Source: Geovibrio ferrireducens (GTDB taxonomy: Bacteria > Chrysiogenota > Deferribacteres > Deferribacterales > Geovibrionaceae). From it: a DNA stretch of 34,948 bases. The first letter of the stretch is position 1. Every line of letters starts with the position of its first letter. Below, piece by piece: positions 1 to 7,035 of this stretch. Under the pieces are notes generated by a model. It was not told where the DNA came from. It saw nothing but the letters and a program-made list of their open reading frames with translations, and searched no databases. Both the position numbers and the translations under genes were made by a program. Where the stretch lies: assembly GCF_026226615.1 (NCBI RefSeq), contig NZ_JAJAPB010000018.1, forward strand, positions 1 to 34,948. Direction: 5' to 3'.

Positions 1-10
1 TGTTTATCAC

Positions 11-160
11 GGCGCGAGCGTGTACAGAAAAGGGACAGGACGTGCCCTTTTCTGCAGCAAGACAGATGCCCGAGGAACGCAAGCGCAACCAGAGCAGCAA
101 GCGGTTTTACCGCGCAGGCTGCGAGTGAGTAGAAACTGCATGGACGCAGGTTTCTGCGAA
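11..160 (+). repeat. Structured GGA-loop repeat, copy 1
   Basis: Intergenic multi-hairpin element ending about 20 bases before pncA. Spacer GCGAGCG (14-20) is followed by a perfect 10-bp stem (CAGAAAAGGG 25-34 with 45-54) capped by loop ACAGGACGTG. A 5-bp hairpin with loop TTT follows (101-113). A third hairpin at 131-155 has a 9-bp stem with one bulged G and loop ATGGAC. Copies at 23.9, 24.1 and 30.9 kb share loops and spacers but have different stem sequences that still pair. The 5' side may continue left of the window. It lies in the likely pncA leader. Confidence 0.8.
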
Positions 161-179
161 CTATGGCAAAAGGTGAAAT

Positions 180-809
180 ATGACATACGGAAAAAATACC
201 GCATTAATAGTAGTGGACGTTCAAAATGATTTCTGCCCCGGCGGAGCGCTGGCGGTCAAAAACGGAAGCAGGGTCGTTCCTGCTATCAACTCTCTCATGG
301 ACAGCTTTGAGGTTATTGTCGGCACGCAGGACTGGCATCCTGTTAATCACAGCTCATTTGCATCAAACAATGACGCAGAGCCGTTCAGTGTGAAGACACT
401 GAACGGAGTGAATCAGGTGATGTGGCCGGAACACTGTATTCAGGGGAGCAACGGGGCTGATTTTCACCCTGATCTCCATGCTGACGCCTTCAATATCATT
501 ATCAGGAAAGGAACAAACCCTGACATAGATTCGTATTCCGCATTCACCGAGAATGACGGTGTGACAGTAACCGGACTCAGGGGCTGGCTCAGCGAACTGG
601 ATATTAAAAAGGTTTATATAACCGGTCTCGCCACGGACTTCTGCGTTCTGTACACAGCTCTGGATGCTGTGAAAGCCGGTTTTGAAACCTATGTGATTGA
701 AGATGCCTGCAAGGGTGTTGACTTCCCGGAGGGGAATGTTGTGAAGGCTGTTTCCGCCATGAAGGAGGCGGGTATAAGGGTGGTTCAGGCCGCGGATGTA
801 AGGTTATGA
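180..809 (+). CDS. pncA: Nicotinamidase
   Basis: Hydrolyses nicotinamide to nicotinate and ammonia in the cytoplasm, the first step of the Preiss-Handler salvage route to NAD. The 209-residue cysteine-hydrolase (isochorismatase-fold) protein shows the family triad: Asp13 in VVDVQNDF, Lys110 in IIRKGTNPD and Cys155 in GLATDFC. The metal site is D51-W-H53-P-V-N-H57. The ATG has an AAGGTG Shine-Dalgarno six bases upstream. The stop overlaps the pncB start by four bases (ATGA), so the two are translationally coupled, and pncB uses the nicotinate that this enzyme makes. The leader holds structured repeat copy 1, which may influence expression. Length is normal for the family. Confidence 0.95.
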   Translation: MTYGKNTALIVVDVQNDFCPGGALAVKNGSRVVPAINSLMDSFEVIVGTQDWHPVNHSSFASNNDAEPFSVKTLNGVNQVMWPEHCIQGSNGADFHPDLHADAFNIIIRKGTNPDIDSYSAFTENDGVTVTGLRGWLSELDIKKVYITGLATDFCVLYTALDAVKAGFETYVIEDACKGVDFPEGNVVKAVSAMKEAGIRVVQAADVRL

Positions 810-2257
810 AATGCTCATACTCCGCCCTTATGACGGACTTCTACGAGCTCACCATGATGCAGGGATTTCTGGAAAAAGATCCGGACAGACAGGCGGTTTT
901 CGATATGTTTTACCGCAGACAGCCGTTCGGTGGCGGTTATGCGGTTTTTGCAGGGCTTGACCCCCTGCTGGCTGCTTTGGAGAATTTCAGTTTTTCCGAC
1001 AGTGATATAGACTATATAAGAAGCCTGAACTATTTTTCAGATTCCTTCATCGGCTATCTGAAAGATTTCCGTTTCAGGGGCGAGATCCACTCGGTGAAGG
1101 AAGGTACGGTAGTGTTCCCCAATGAACCGCTTATGCGTGTTAAGGGAACCCTCCTTGAAACCCAGATCATAGAGCCCCTTCTTTTAAACTTCATAAATTT
1201 TCAGACACTTATCGCAACAAAATCCGCAAGGGTATGCAGTGTGGCGGGTGATGCCGCTGTTATGGAGTTCGGTCTTCGGCGGGCTCAGGGCACAGACGGA
1301 GCTCTTTCCGCCGCAAGAGCCTCTTTCATCGGCGGGGTGAATGCCACCTCAAACGTTCTGGCCGGAAAGGAATACGGAATCCCCGTTAAGGGGACAATGG
1401 CTCACAGCTGGGTAATGAGCTTTGAGAGCGAGCTTGCGGCGTTTGAGGCATTTGCCGCCATGTATCCGGATGACTGCATTCTCCTTGCCGATACATACGA
1501 CACACTGGCGTCCGGGGTTCCCAACGCCTTGAAGGTCTTTGCCGGGCTTAAAGCCGCAGGGCATAAAAACTACGGCATAAGGCTGGACAGCGGGGACTTG
1601 AGCTTCCTCAGCCGTGAAGCGCGCAGGATTTTTGACAGTGAGGGCTTTACGGATGCAAGAATTGTTGCCTCCAATGACCTTGATGAGTGGATCATAGAGC
1701 AGCTAAGCCGCGAAGGTGCGAGCATAGATGCCTACGGTGTGGGCACAAGGCTGGTTACTGCGGATAAAGACCCTTCCCTGACCGGGGTTTACAAACTGGC
1801 TGCAAAAGAGGATGACGGGGGCTTTGTCTCCGCAATGAAGATAACCAACAACCCGGAAAAGATGTCCAACCCCGGCATAAAGAATGTGTACAGATTTTAC
1901 GGGGAGGACGGAATGATGCTTTCCGACCTCATTCTCCTTGAGGAGAGCATGGACGAGGTTGATGAACTCATAGCTGAGAAAAAACCGATCCGGCTCAACC
2001 ATCCCTCCATCGAATATTCGTTCAAAACCCTCGAAAATTATGCAGAGGCGAGGCTTCTTCTCGGCAAAGTTATGGAAAACGGCAGAAGAACGGAGCCCGG
2101 AGCCGACCTTAAAAGCATTCAGGCGCACGCAAAGGCGGAGCTCTCTGCCCTGCACGGCACATACAAAAGATTTCTCAATCCTCACATATATAAGGTGAGC
2201 CTGTCCAACAACCTCAAAAAGCTTAAGATGTCCATAATAAAGGAACACATGGGCTGA
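806..2257 (+). CDS. pncB: Nicotinate phosphoribosyltransferase
   Basis: Converts nicotinate and PRPP to nicotinate mononucleotide, with ATP hydrolysis coupled in this family; it is the second enzyme of NAD salvage. The 483-residue protein begins with the conserved LMTDFYELTMMQGF, has FGLRRAQG near residue 155 and GTMAHSW near residue 200 containing the histidine that is phosphorylated in related enzymes, and IRLDSGDL near residue 260. It overlaps pncA by four bases. No convincing hairpin terminator follows, only a T-run near 2273. Length and motifs are normal, so it should be active. Confidence 0.95.
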   Translation: MKCSYSALMTDFYELTMMQGFLEKDPDRQAVFDMFYRRQPFGGGYAVFAGLDPLLAALENFSFSDSDIDYIRSLNYFSDSFIGYLKDFRFRGEIHSVKEGTVVFPNEPLMRVKGTLLETQIIEPLLLNFINFQTLIATKSARVCSVAGDAAVMEFGLRRAQGTDGALSAARASFIGGVNATSNVLAGKEYGIPVKGTMAHSWVMSFESELAAFEAFAAMYPDDCILLADTYDTLASGVPNALKVFAGLKAAGHKNYGIRLDSGDLSFLSREARRIFDSEGFTDARIVASNDLDEWIIEQLSREGASIDAYGVGTRLVTADKDPSLTGVYKLAAKEDDGGFVSAMKITNNPEKMSNPGIKNVYRFYGEDGMMLSDLILLEESMDEVDELIAEKKPIRLNHPSIEYSFKTLENYAEARLLLGKVMENGRRTEPGADLKSIQAHAKAELSALHGTYKRFLNPHIYKVSLSNNLKKLKMSIIKEHMG

Positions 2258-2354
2258 AAAAGGCTTCATAATATTTTTTTTCGTTGAATTGGCGGCGGAA
2301 GAATGTTAAAGGCATTAGTTAAAAAATGATAACTTAAAGCGGGAGAAGAGTAAG

Positions 2355-3593
2355 ATGGCAGAAAAGAAAGTCCCTTTTACCAAGCAGCAGATCGAAGAAC
2401 TGATCAAAAAATACCCTACGCCTTTTCACATATACGACAAAAAAGCGATTCTCGAAAACGCAAAGAGGCTCCAGAAGGCTTTTTCATGGGCTCCTGAGTT
2501 CAAGGAATATTTCGCTGTCAAGGCTCTGCCCAACCCTTCTGTGATGAAGGCTCTCAAATCGATCGGCATAGGTGCGGACTGCAGTTCACATGCCGAGCTT
2601 CTTCTCTGCGATATGGCGGGCATCAGCGGTGAGGACATAATGTTCACCTCCAACGAAACCCCCGCAAGTGAATACCGGAAGGCAAAAGAACAGGGTGCGG
2701 TAATCAACCTTGATGACATAACTCATATAGACTTCCTCGAAGAGGTCGCTGGTCTGCCGGAACTGATCTGCTTCCGCTACAACCCTGGCCCCCTGAAAGG
2801 CGGCAACGCGATAATCGGCAACCCTGAGGACGCTAAATACGGGCTCACCCGCGAGCAGATGTTTGAAGCCTACAGCAAATGCAAGGCAAAAGGCGTAAAG
2901 CGCTTCGGAATGCATACGATGGTGGCCTCAAACGAGCTTAATGTTGACTATTTCGTGGAAACGGCGGTCATCCTCTTTGAGATGGCTGCTGAAATAGCTG
3001 AAAAAGTCGGCATAGAGCTTGAGTTCATCAACCTCGGCGGCGGAATCGGCATCCCCTACAGACCTGAGCAGGAAGCTGTGAACCTTGAAGTTCTCGGCGC
3101 CAAGATTAAGGAAAAATACGAAGGCATACTCTCAGCAAAAGGGCTTAACCCCAAAATATACCTTGAGTGCGGAAGAGTGATCACAGGTCCTTACGGCTAT
3201 CTCGTGACTCAGGCTCTGCATGAAAAGAAGATATACAAAAACTATATAGGCGTTGACGCATGCATGGCAAACCTTATGCGCCCCGGCATGTACGGCGCTT
3301 ATCACCATATAACGGTTCTCGGCAAAGAGAATGCACCCGCTGACACGGTTTATGATGTGGTGGGCTCACTCTGCGAAAACAATGACAAGTTCGCGGTGGA
3401 CAGAACACTTCCCGTCATCGAAAAAGGTGACATAATCGCAATCCATGACACAGGCGCCCACGGCCACGCCATGGGCTTCAATTACAACGGAAAGCTCCGC
3501 TCCGCAGAGTTTTTCCTCAATGAGGACGGCTCTTTTGAAATGATCAGAAGGGCTGAAACCCCTGAGGACTATTTCGCCACTCTCAGGTTCTGA
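2355..3593 (+). CDS. lysA: Diaminopimelate decarboxylase
   Basis: PLP enzyme that decarboxylates meso-diaminopimelate to L-lysine, the last lysine-biosynthesis step. The 412-residue fold-III protein has the PLP lysine at Lys56 (YFAVKALPN), a phosphate-binding loop INLGGGIGIPY, ECGRVITGPYG where many family members read EPGR, and the second-subunit cysteine motif GSLCENNDKF. HTMVASNE replaces the more common HxHIGSQ; this variant is typical of Bacteroides/Clostridia-type enzymes. GGGAGAAG serves as Shine-Dalgarno. It stands alone, is not coupled to dapF or lysC here, and ends in a strong terminator. Confidence 0.92.
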   Translation: MAEKKVPFTKQQIEELIKKYPTPFHIYDKKAILENAKRLQKAFSWAPEFKEYFAVKALPNPSVMKALKSIGIGADCSSHAELLLCDMAGISGEDIMFTSNETPASEYRKAKEQGAVINLDDITHIDFLEEVAGLPELICFRYNPGPLKGGNAIIGNPEDAKYGLTREQMFEAYSKCKAKGVKRFGMHTMVASNELNVDYFVETAVILFEMAAEIAEKVGIELEFINLGGGIGIPYRPEQEAVNLEVLGAKIKEKYEGILSAKGLNPKIYLECGRVITGPYGYLVTQALHEKKIYKNYIGVDACMANLMRPGMYGAYHHITVLGKENAPADTVYDVVGSLCENNDKFAVDRTLPVIEKGDIIAIHDTGAHGHAMGFNYNGKLRSAEFFLNEDGSFEMIRRAETPEDYFATLRF

Positions 3594-3603
3594 GACAATC
3601 AGC

Positions 3604-3636
3604 GCCGCCTCTTCAAAAAGGGGCGGCTTTTTTTTT
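3604..3636 (+). terminator. Rho-independent terminator of lysA
   Basis: GCCGCCTC (3604-3611) pairs with GGGGCGGC (3620-3627), with one T.G wobble, and is followed by nine T. It lies 10 bases after the lysA stop. Confidence 0.9.
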
Positions 3637-3645
3637 CAATCTCCC

Positions 3646-3674
3646 TTGCGGATGTTCATTACTCTGCTTATAAT
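3646..3674 (+). promoter_or_regulatory. Sigma-70 promoter of the small gene at 3752
   Basis: TTGCGG, 17-base spacer, perfect TATAAT (3669-3674). It lies between the lysA terminator and the small gene and would give a leader of about 70 bases. Confidence 0.7.
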
Positions 3675-3751
3675 ATAAGTATCTCCTTACGGCGACCCGT
3701 CACGTTGAACTTAACCTTGTATCCCGCTTTATTCTTTTGCGGAGGTGCACA

Positions 3752-4003
3752 ATGGGAAGCAGACATCACCACAACAGCCCCGAATACCTTAAGAACATGT
3801 GCGATACCGCGGGTCTTTATGCTATGGCTCAGGAGGGTGATCCCGCCGTGGGCATGGAAATGACCGAAATGCTCATGGAAAAAGGCTTTGAAAGCGGGCT
3901 CTACTACCGCAACCTGTATCAGAACATAGCCTACGGCCTTCAGGGGCATGAAACGGAAAATTCGAGATACTGGAGAAGTGTTTACGAAACCGAACTGAGA
4001 TAG
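3752..4003 (+). CDS. Small protein of unknown function (83 aa)
   Basis: I do not recognise this family. The start is ATG 3752 because GGAGGT sits five bases upstream; an in-frame TTG at 3737 would overlap that site. The product begins MGSRHHHNSPEYLKNM. It contains short, probably helical segments with Met- and Tyr-rich stretches (MEMTEMLMEK, SGLYYRNLYQNIAYG) and no signal peptide, membrane segment or cysteine pair. The histidine triplet near the N-terminus may bind metal, but this is speculation. It has its own promoter and Shine-Dalgarno and matches neighbouring base composition, so it is probably a real, independently expressed gene. The helical composition is loosely TPR/Sel1-like. Confidence 0.6.
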   Translation: MGSRHHHNSPEYLKNMCDTAGLYAMAQEGDPAVGMEMTEMLMEKGFESGLYYRNLYQNIAYGLQGHETENSRYWRSVYETELR

Positions 4004-4036
4004 TTTTACCCTTCGGGCGGTTTTCAGCTTAACTCT

Positions 4037-4065
4037 TTGACAGCCGATGTTTAAGGCAGTATCAT
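4037..4065 (+). promoter_or_regulatory. Sigma-70 promoter of rsmE, predicted leaderless
   Basis: Perfect TTGACA (4037-4042), 17-base spacer, TATCAT (4060-4065). The rsmE ATG is at 4073, just where transcription should begin, and no Shine-Dalgarno precedes it. The mRNA is therefore predicted to be leaderless. Confidence 0.75.
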
Positions 4066-4072
4066 CCCTAGC

Positions 4073-4768
4073 ATGAACATAATCATTCTCAAAGAAAGTG
4101 AGTTGAAAGAAGGCAGAGCGGAAGTTTCGGGAAGGCGGCTTAAGCACCTGAAAGAAACGCTCAAAAAAAACGATGGAGATGAACTTAAAGCAGGGGTTCT
4201 GGGCGGAAAACTCGGGACGGCACAGGTGGAACAAGTCGGCGAAGAAAAAGCCGTTCTGATGTTCACACCGGATAATGACCCACCCGCTCCCCTGAATGTA
4301 CGCCTCGCACTCGCTCTGCCCCGCCCGAAGGTTTTAAGACGCGTCCTTTACACCCTGACCTGTCTCGGCGTGAAGGATATTCATATATTCAACTCCTGGC
4401 GGGTTGAGAAAAGCTACTGGTCAAGCCCTCTCCTTGAAGGGATTGACGATTTTCTCATACCCGCCCTTGAACAGGCAAAAGACACCATCCTCCCGACAGT
4501 TACCTTCCACAGATTTTTTACCCCGTTCATCCGTGAAACTCTGCCCCAAATCAGTAAAGATACCCTGCGTCTGGCCGCTCATCCTGTCGGCTGCCCTCTC
4601 AAATCAAGGCCGCAGGAGGCTGTGACCCTTGTTATAGGCGCTGAAGGCGGCTTTATTCAGAAGGAGCTGGACACTCTGGAGGAAACAGGTTTTTCCTTCT
4701 TCTCCTTCGGCGAAAGGGTGCTGAATGTGGAAAGCGCAGTGCCTTACATTCTGGGGAGGCTTCTCTGA
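4073..4768 (+). CDS. rsmE: 16S rRNA m3U1498 methyltransferase (RsmE family)
   Basis: SPOUT-class enzyme that methylates N3 of U1498 in 16S rRNA using S-adenosylmethionine. The 231-residue protein has an N-terminal PUA-like part (about 1-70) and a C-terminal trefoil-knot domain with VIGAEGGFIQKEL (usually IGPEGGF) and FGERVLNVESAVPYILGRL, which form the cofactor site. Length is slightly shorter than the usual 240-250. No ribosome binding site precedes the ATG; the promoter geometry implies a leaderless message. The stop overlaps the next gene's predicted CTG start by four bases, suggesting coupling to the WYL regulator. Confidence 0.88.
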   Translation: MNIIILKESELKEGRAEVSGRRLKHLKETLKKNDGDELKAGVLGGKLGTAQVEQVGEEKAVLMFTPDNDPPAPLNVRLALALPRPKVLRRVLYTLTCLGVKDIHIFNSWRVEKSYWSSPLLEGIDDFLIPALEQAKDTILPTVTFHRFFTPFIRETLPQISKDTLRLAAHPVGCPLKSRPQEAVTLVIGAEGGFIQKELDTLEETGFSFFSFGERVLNVESAVPYILGRLL

Positions 4769-5670
4769 AAATTTTCCGCCTGCTTGAGATAATCATAATC
4801 CTGCTGAATAAGAAGACAATAACCGCAGGTGAACTGGCGGAGAGATTCGGTGTTTCCAGACGGACAATCCATAGGGATATGGACATACTTTCTTCCGCCG
4901 GTGTTCCGGTATTCGCCGAGAAGGGGAGCGGTGGCGGATTCTCCATAATGGAGGAATACACCCTCAGCCGGGCAGTGTTTTCACAGACGGAAAGGGACGG
5001 ACTTCTTAATGCTCTCAGCGCTCTCAAGGCTGCGCAGTATCCGGAAACAGAAAGACTTATTGAAAAACTCGGCGCGGTTTTCCGGCAGACAGTCACAAAC
5101 GATAGGATAGAGATCGACTTCTCCCCTTGGGGCAGCGCTGAAAACAAGGGTAAGCAGCGTCTGGAGGTGATCAAAAACGCCCTCAGACTCAGAAAAGTCA
5201 TAAGCTTTGAATATGTTAACGCCGAAGGCGGGCGATCTGTGCGTGAAGCGGAACCGGACAGGCTGATTTTCAGGGACTACACCTGGTATCTTTACGCCTT
5301 TTGCAGAAAGAGGGATGAATACAGAACATTCCGCATATCCAGAATGAAGGATGTCATCGTGAGTGATGAAACATGTCCGGAAAGATCGGTAATGTTCGCC
5401 GTTCAGAATAATGCTGAGGAGCTGGCGGTTAAAATTGTGCTGAGATTTAATGAAAAGATACTCAGCCGGATATGGGATTTTTTTGATGATTCACTGATAA
5501 GCCGCACACCTGACGGTGACTGTCTTTTGGAAACGGAACTTCCTGACAGTGAGTGGGTTTATTCCTTTTTCCTCTCACTGGGGAGCAATGCTGAGGTTAT
5601 TGAACCGCCCCACATAAGGAAAGAGGTTGCGCGGAGGCTCAGAGAAGCCCTGATTTATTATACGGATTAA
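4765..5670 (+). CDS. YafY-type WYL-domain transcriptional regulator (CTG start)
   Basis: DNA-binding regulator of 301 residues: N-terminal HTH_11 (about 5-55, ending GVSRRTIHRDMDIL), a WYL domain (about 146-200, with WYL at 174-176) and a C-terminal WCX-like extension. The first ATG (4879) would delete most of the HTH. Reading upstream gives KIFRLLEIIIILLNKK, the normal family N-terminus, directly after CTG 4765. GGAGG lies five bases upstream of that CTG, and CTGA overlaps the rsmE stop. No ATG, GTG or TTG fits, so a CTG start is inferred. WYL domains usually sense ligands. The likely target is the SnoaL-like gene downstream, whose promoter carries an inverted repeat. Confidence 0.85.
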   Translation: MKIFRLLEIIIILLNKKTITAGELAERFGVSRRTIHRDMDILSSAGVPVFAEKGSGGGFSIMEEYTLSRAVFSQTERDGLLNALSALKAAQYPETERLIEKLGAVFRQTVTNDRIEIDFSPWGSAENKGKQRLEVIKNALRLRKVISFEYVNAEGGRSVREAEPDRLIFRDYTWYLYAFCRKRDEYRTFRISRMKDVIVSDETCPERSVMFAVQNNAEELAVKIVLRFNEKILSRIWDFFDDSLISRTPDGDCLLETELPDSEWVYSFFLSLGSNAEVIEPPHIRKEVARRLREALIYYTD

Positions 5671-5678
5671 TTTCAACT

Positions 5679-5696
5679 ATGACAGACTGATGTCAT
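5679..5696. promoter_or_regulatory. Inverted repeat, candidate operator
   Basis: ATGACA-N6-TGTCAT, a perfect 6-bp dyad. It sits over the -35 area of a TATACT -10 hexamer (5708-5713) upstream of the SnoaL-like gene and directly after the WYL regulator. A related ATGAC-N8-GTCAT dyad lies at 9611-9628. Confidence 0.5.
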
Positions 5697-5740
5697 ATTC
5701 ATGCCTTTATACTCCTGAAAAATCTAAAGGAGGCTCTCAT

Positions 5741-6079
5741 ATGAGCGGTAATCTTCCGGTACTTATGGCGGAATTTGTAACAGCAAAAAACAGGCATGAC
5801 GGAGCGGCGGTAACAGCATGCTTCACCGAAGACGCGACGGTTTATGACGAAGGCGGATGCATTCAGGGGCACACTGAAATCAGAAAATGGATAGATGCCG
5901 CAAGTGCGGAATACAAGGTATCATATGATTTTCTGGACTACTCCGAAGAGGGTGAGAACGCACTGCTTACCCTTATGGTTTCGGGGGAATTTGAGGGCAG
6001 CCCCATTCCTCTGGATTATCAGATAAAGGTGAATAACGGAAAAATAGCCGAGCTGAGAATTGTCCTCTCCCAAAAATAA
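5741..6079 (+). CDS. SnoaL-like (NTF2-fold) protein
   Basis: A 112-residue protein of the NTF2-like superfamily. The start is ATG 5741 after a strong AAGGAGG. Family features are an N-terminal helix with TAKNRHDGAAVTACFTEDATVYDEG, GHTEIRKWIDAA and a following curved sheet ending PIPLDYQIKVNNGKIAELRI. Members include small-molecule isomerases, cyclases and hydrolases as well as non-catalytic ligand-binding proteins, so the substrate cannot be assigned. No signal peptide, so it is cytoplasmic. It lies immediately downstream of a WYL regulator with an operator-like dyad in between, an arrangement often seen for small stress or detoxification proteins. Confidence 0.8.
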   Translation: MSGNLPVLMAEFVTAKNRHDGAAVTACFTEDATVYDEGGCIQGHTEIRKWIDAASAEYKVSYDFLDYSEEGENALLTLMVSGEFEGSPIPLDYQIKVNNGKIAELRIVLSQK

Positions 6080-6137
6080 CAACAGGGCGGAGGCGGCTCA
6101 GGGCAATTTTTTTCAATCATTTTCAGCTTTTTGAGAG

Positions 6138-6143
6138 TATAAT
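6138..6143 (+). promoter_or_regulatory. -10 element of the AraC-type gene, predicted leaderless
   Basis: Perfect TATAAT six bases before the ATG at 6150, with no Shine-Dalgarno. Transcription would start at or next to the A of the start codon. No good -35 is visible, so an activator may be required. Confidence 0.55.
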
Positions 6144-6149
6144 TCACCC

Positions 6150-6992
6150 ATGAAAGCGGGAGTGAATGTAACCTACTGGCACAAAGATTTTCTGGAAGGG
6201 CTTGAATCGTGCCGTGTCACTGACAGCAAGCATGCCTTCCCGAAGCATGTGCATGATGATATGTACTCCATCGGTCTGATGCACGGCGGCGGCTGCTACT
6301 GCGTGAGCAATGCTGATTCAGACACGATAGTTCTGCCTGATGAAACAGTTTTCATAAACCCTTCTCAGGTTCACTCAGGGATCCCTCTCGGAAAAGGGCG
6401 CGCCACGTACACAATGCTTTACTTCAAAAATGAGCTTATGGCAAAACTGGCGGGGGATATTCTTGAGCGCCAGCCGTTTCAGCCTGAATTTTCCGATATG
6501 GTGGTTTCATCGCCTGCGGTGCACGGCTCATTTCTTAGCCTCTATAACGCCCTTCTGCATTCCGAGGAGAGCATGGAGCTTGAGGCCGCGCTCACCGAGA
6601 GCTTTTCACAGGTTATCCACGGCTGCGGAACATCCGGCAAATCCGGCGACAGAAAGCTGGTACGCAGGGCAAAGGAGTTTCTCAGCGGCGATCTCTCCTG
6701 CAAGGTCACCTTGGAGGATATGGCGGGCGAACTGGGCGTGAGCAGGTATTACCTTCTGCGCACCTTCCGGAAAGAGGTTGGCGTTCCGCCCCATGTTTAC
6801 CGCACAGGCAAGCGCATTGAGCTTGCAAAAAGGCTTCTGCGTCAGGGTATGCCTTTTGCCGAGGCCGCGCTTGAGACCGGATTTGCGGATCAGAGCCATT
6901 TCTCCAATAAATTCAGACAGTTCACAGGCTCAACCCCTGCGCAGTACGCTGATTCCTGCTCAGGGGCAATTTTCTGCAATACTCACGGATGA
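6150..6992 (+). CDS. AraC-family transcriptional regulator
   Basis: A 280-residue regulator. The N-terminal cupin-type AraC ligand-binding domain (about 1-150) has FPKHVHDDMYSIGLMHGG and the FINPSQVHSG turn. A double HTH_18 DNA-binding domain occupies about 175-275, with VTLEDMAGELGVSRYYLLRTFRKEVGVPPHVY and the family signature ALETGFADQSHFSNKFRQFTGSTPAQY. It lies just upstream of, and co-directional with, an EamA exporter, the usual pairing of an AraC sensor with the efflux gene it controls. The start has TATAAT six bases upstream and no ribosome binding site, suggesting a leaderless message. The effector is unknown. Confidence 0.88.
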   Translation: MKAGVNVTYWHKDFLEGLESCRVTDSKHAFPKHVHDDMYSIGLMHGGGCYCVSNADSDTIVLPDETVFINPSQVHSGIPLGKGRATYTMLYFKNELMAKLAGDILERQPFQPEFSDMVVSSPAVHGSFLSLYNALLHSEESMELEAALTESFSQVIHGCGTSGKSGDRKLVRRAKEFLSGDLSCKVTLEDMAGELGVSRYYLLRTFRKEVGVPPHVYRTGKRIELAKRLLRQGMPFAEAALETGFADQSHFSNKFRQFTGSTPAQYADSCSGAIFCNTHG

Positions 6993-7008
6993 AAAAGGGC
7001 TATCCTTG

Positions 7009-7027
7009 CCTCCTCACATTGAGGAGG
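7009..7027 (+). promoter_or_regulatory. Hairpin enclosing the Shine-Dalgarno of the EamA gene
   Basis: CCTCCTCA (7009-7016), loop CAT, TGAGGAGG (7020-7027): a perfect 8-bp stem. Its 3' arm is the AGGAGG ribosome binding site eight bases before ATG 7036. Folding would hide the site. Confidence 0.75.
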
Positions 7028-7035
7028 ACTGATTT

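Noticed and set aside
20-229. A 69-codon + strand reading frame through repeat copy 1 into pncA
   Set aside because: It is made of repeat sequence, has no ribosome site, and overlaps the pncA start out of frame.
1703-2269. Long minus-strand reading frame inside pncB, and similar frames opposite thrS and pheS
   Set aside because: They lie fully opposite well-supported conserved genes, have no ribosome sites, and show no recognisable protein motifs.
4004-4030. CCCTTCGGG stem after the 83-residue gene as a terminator
   Set aside because: The stem is only about three base pairs and the T-run is short; too weak to call.
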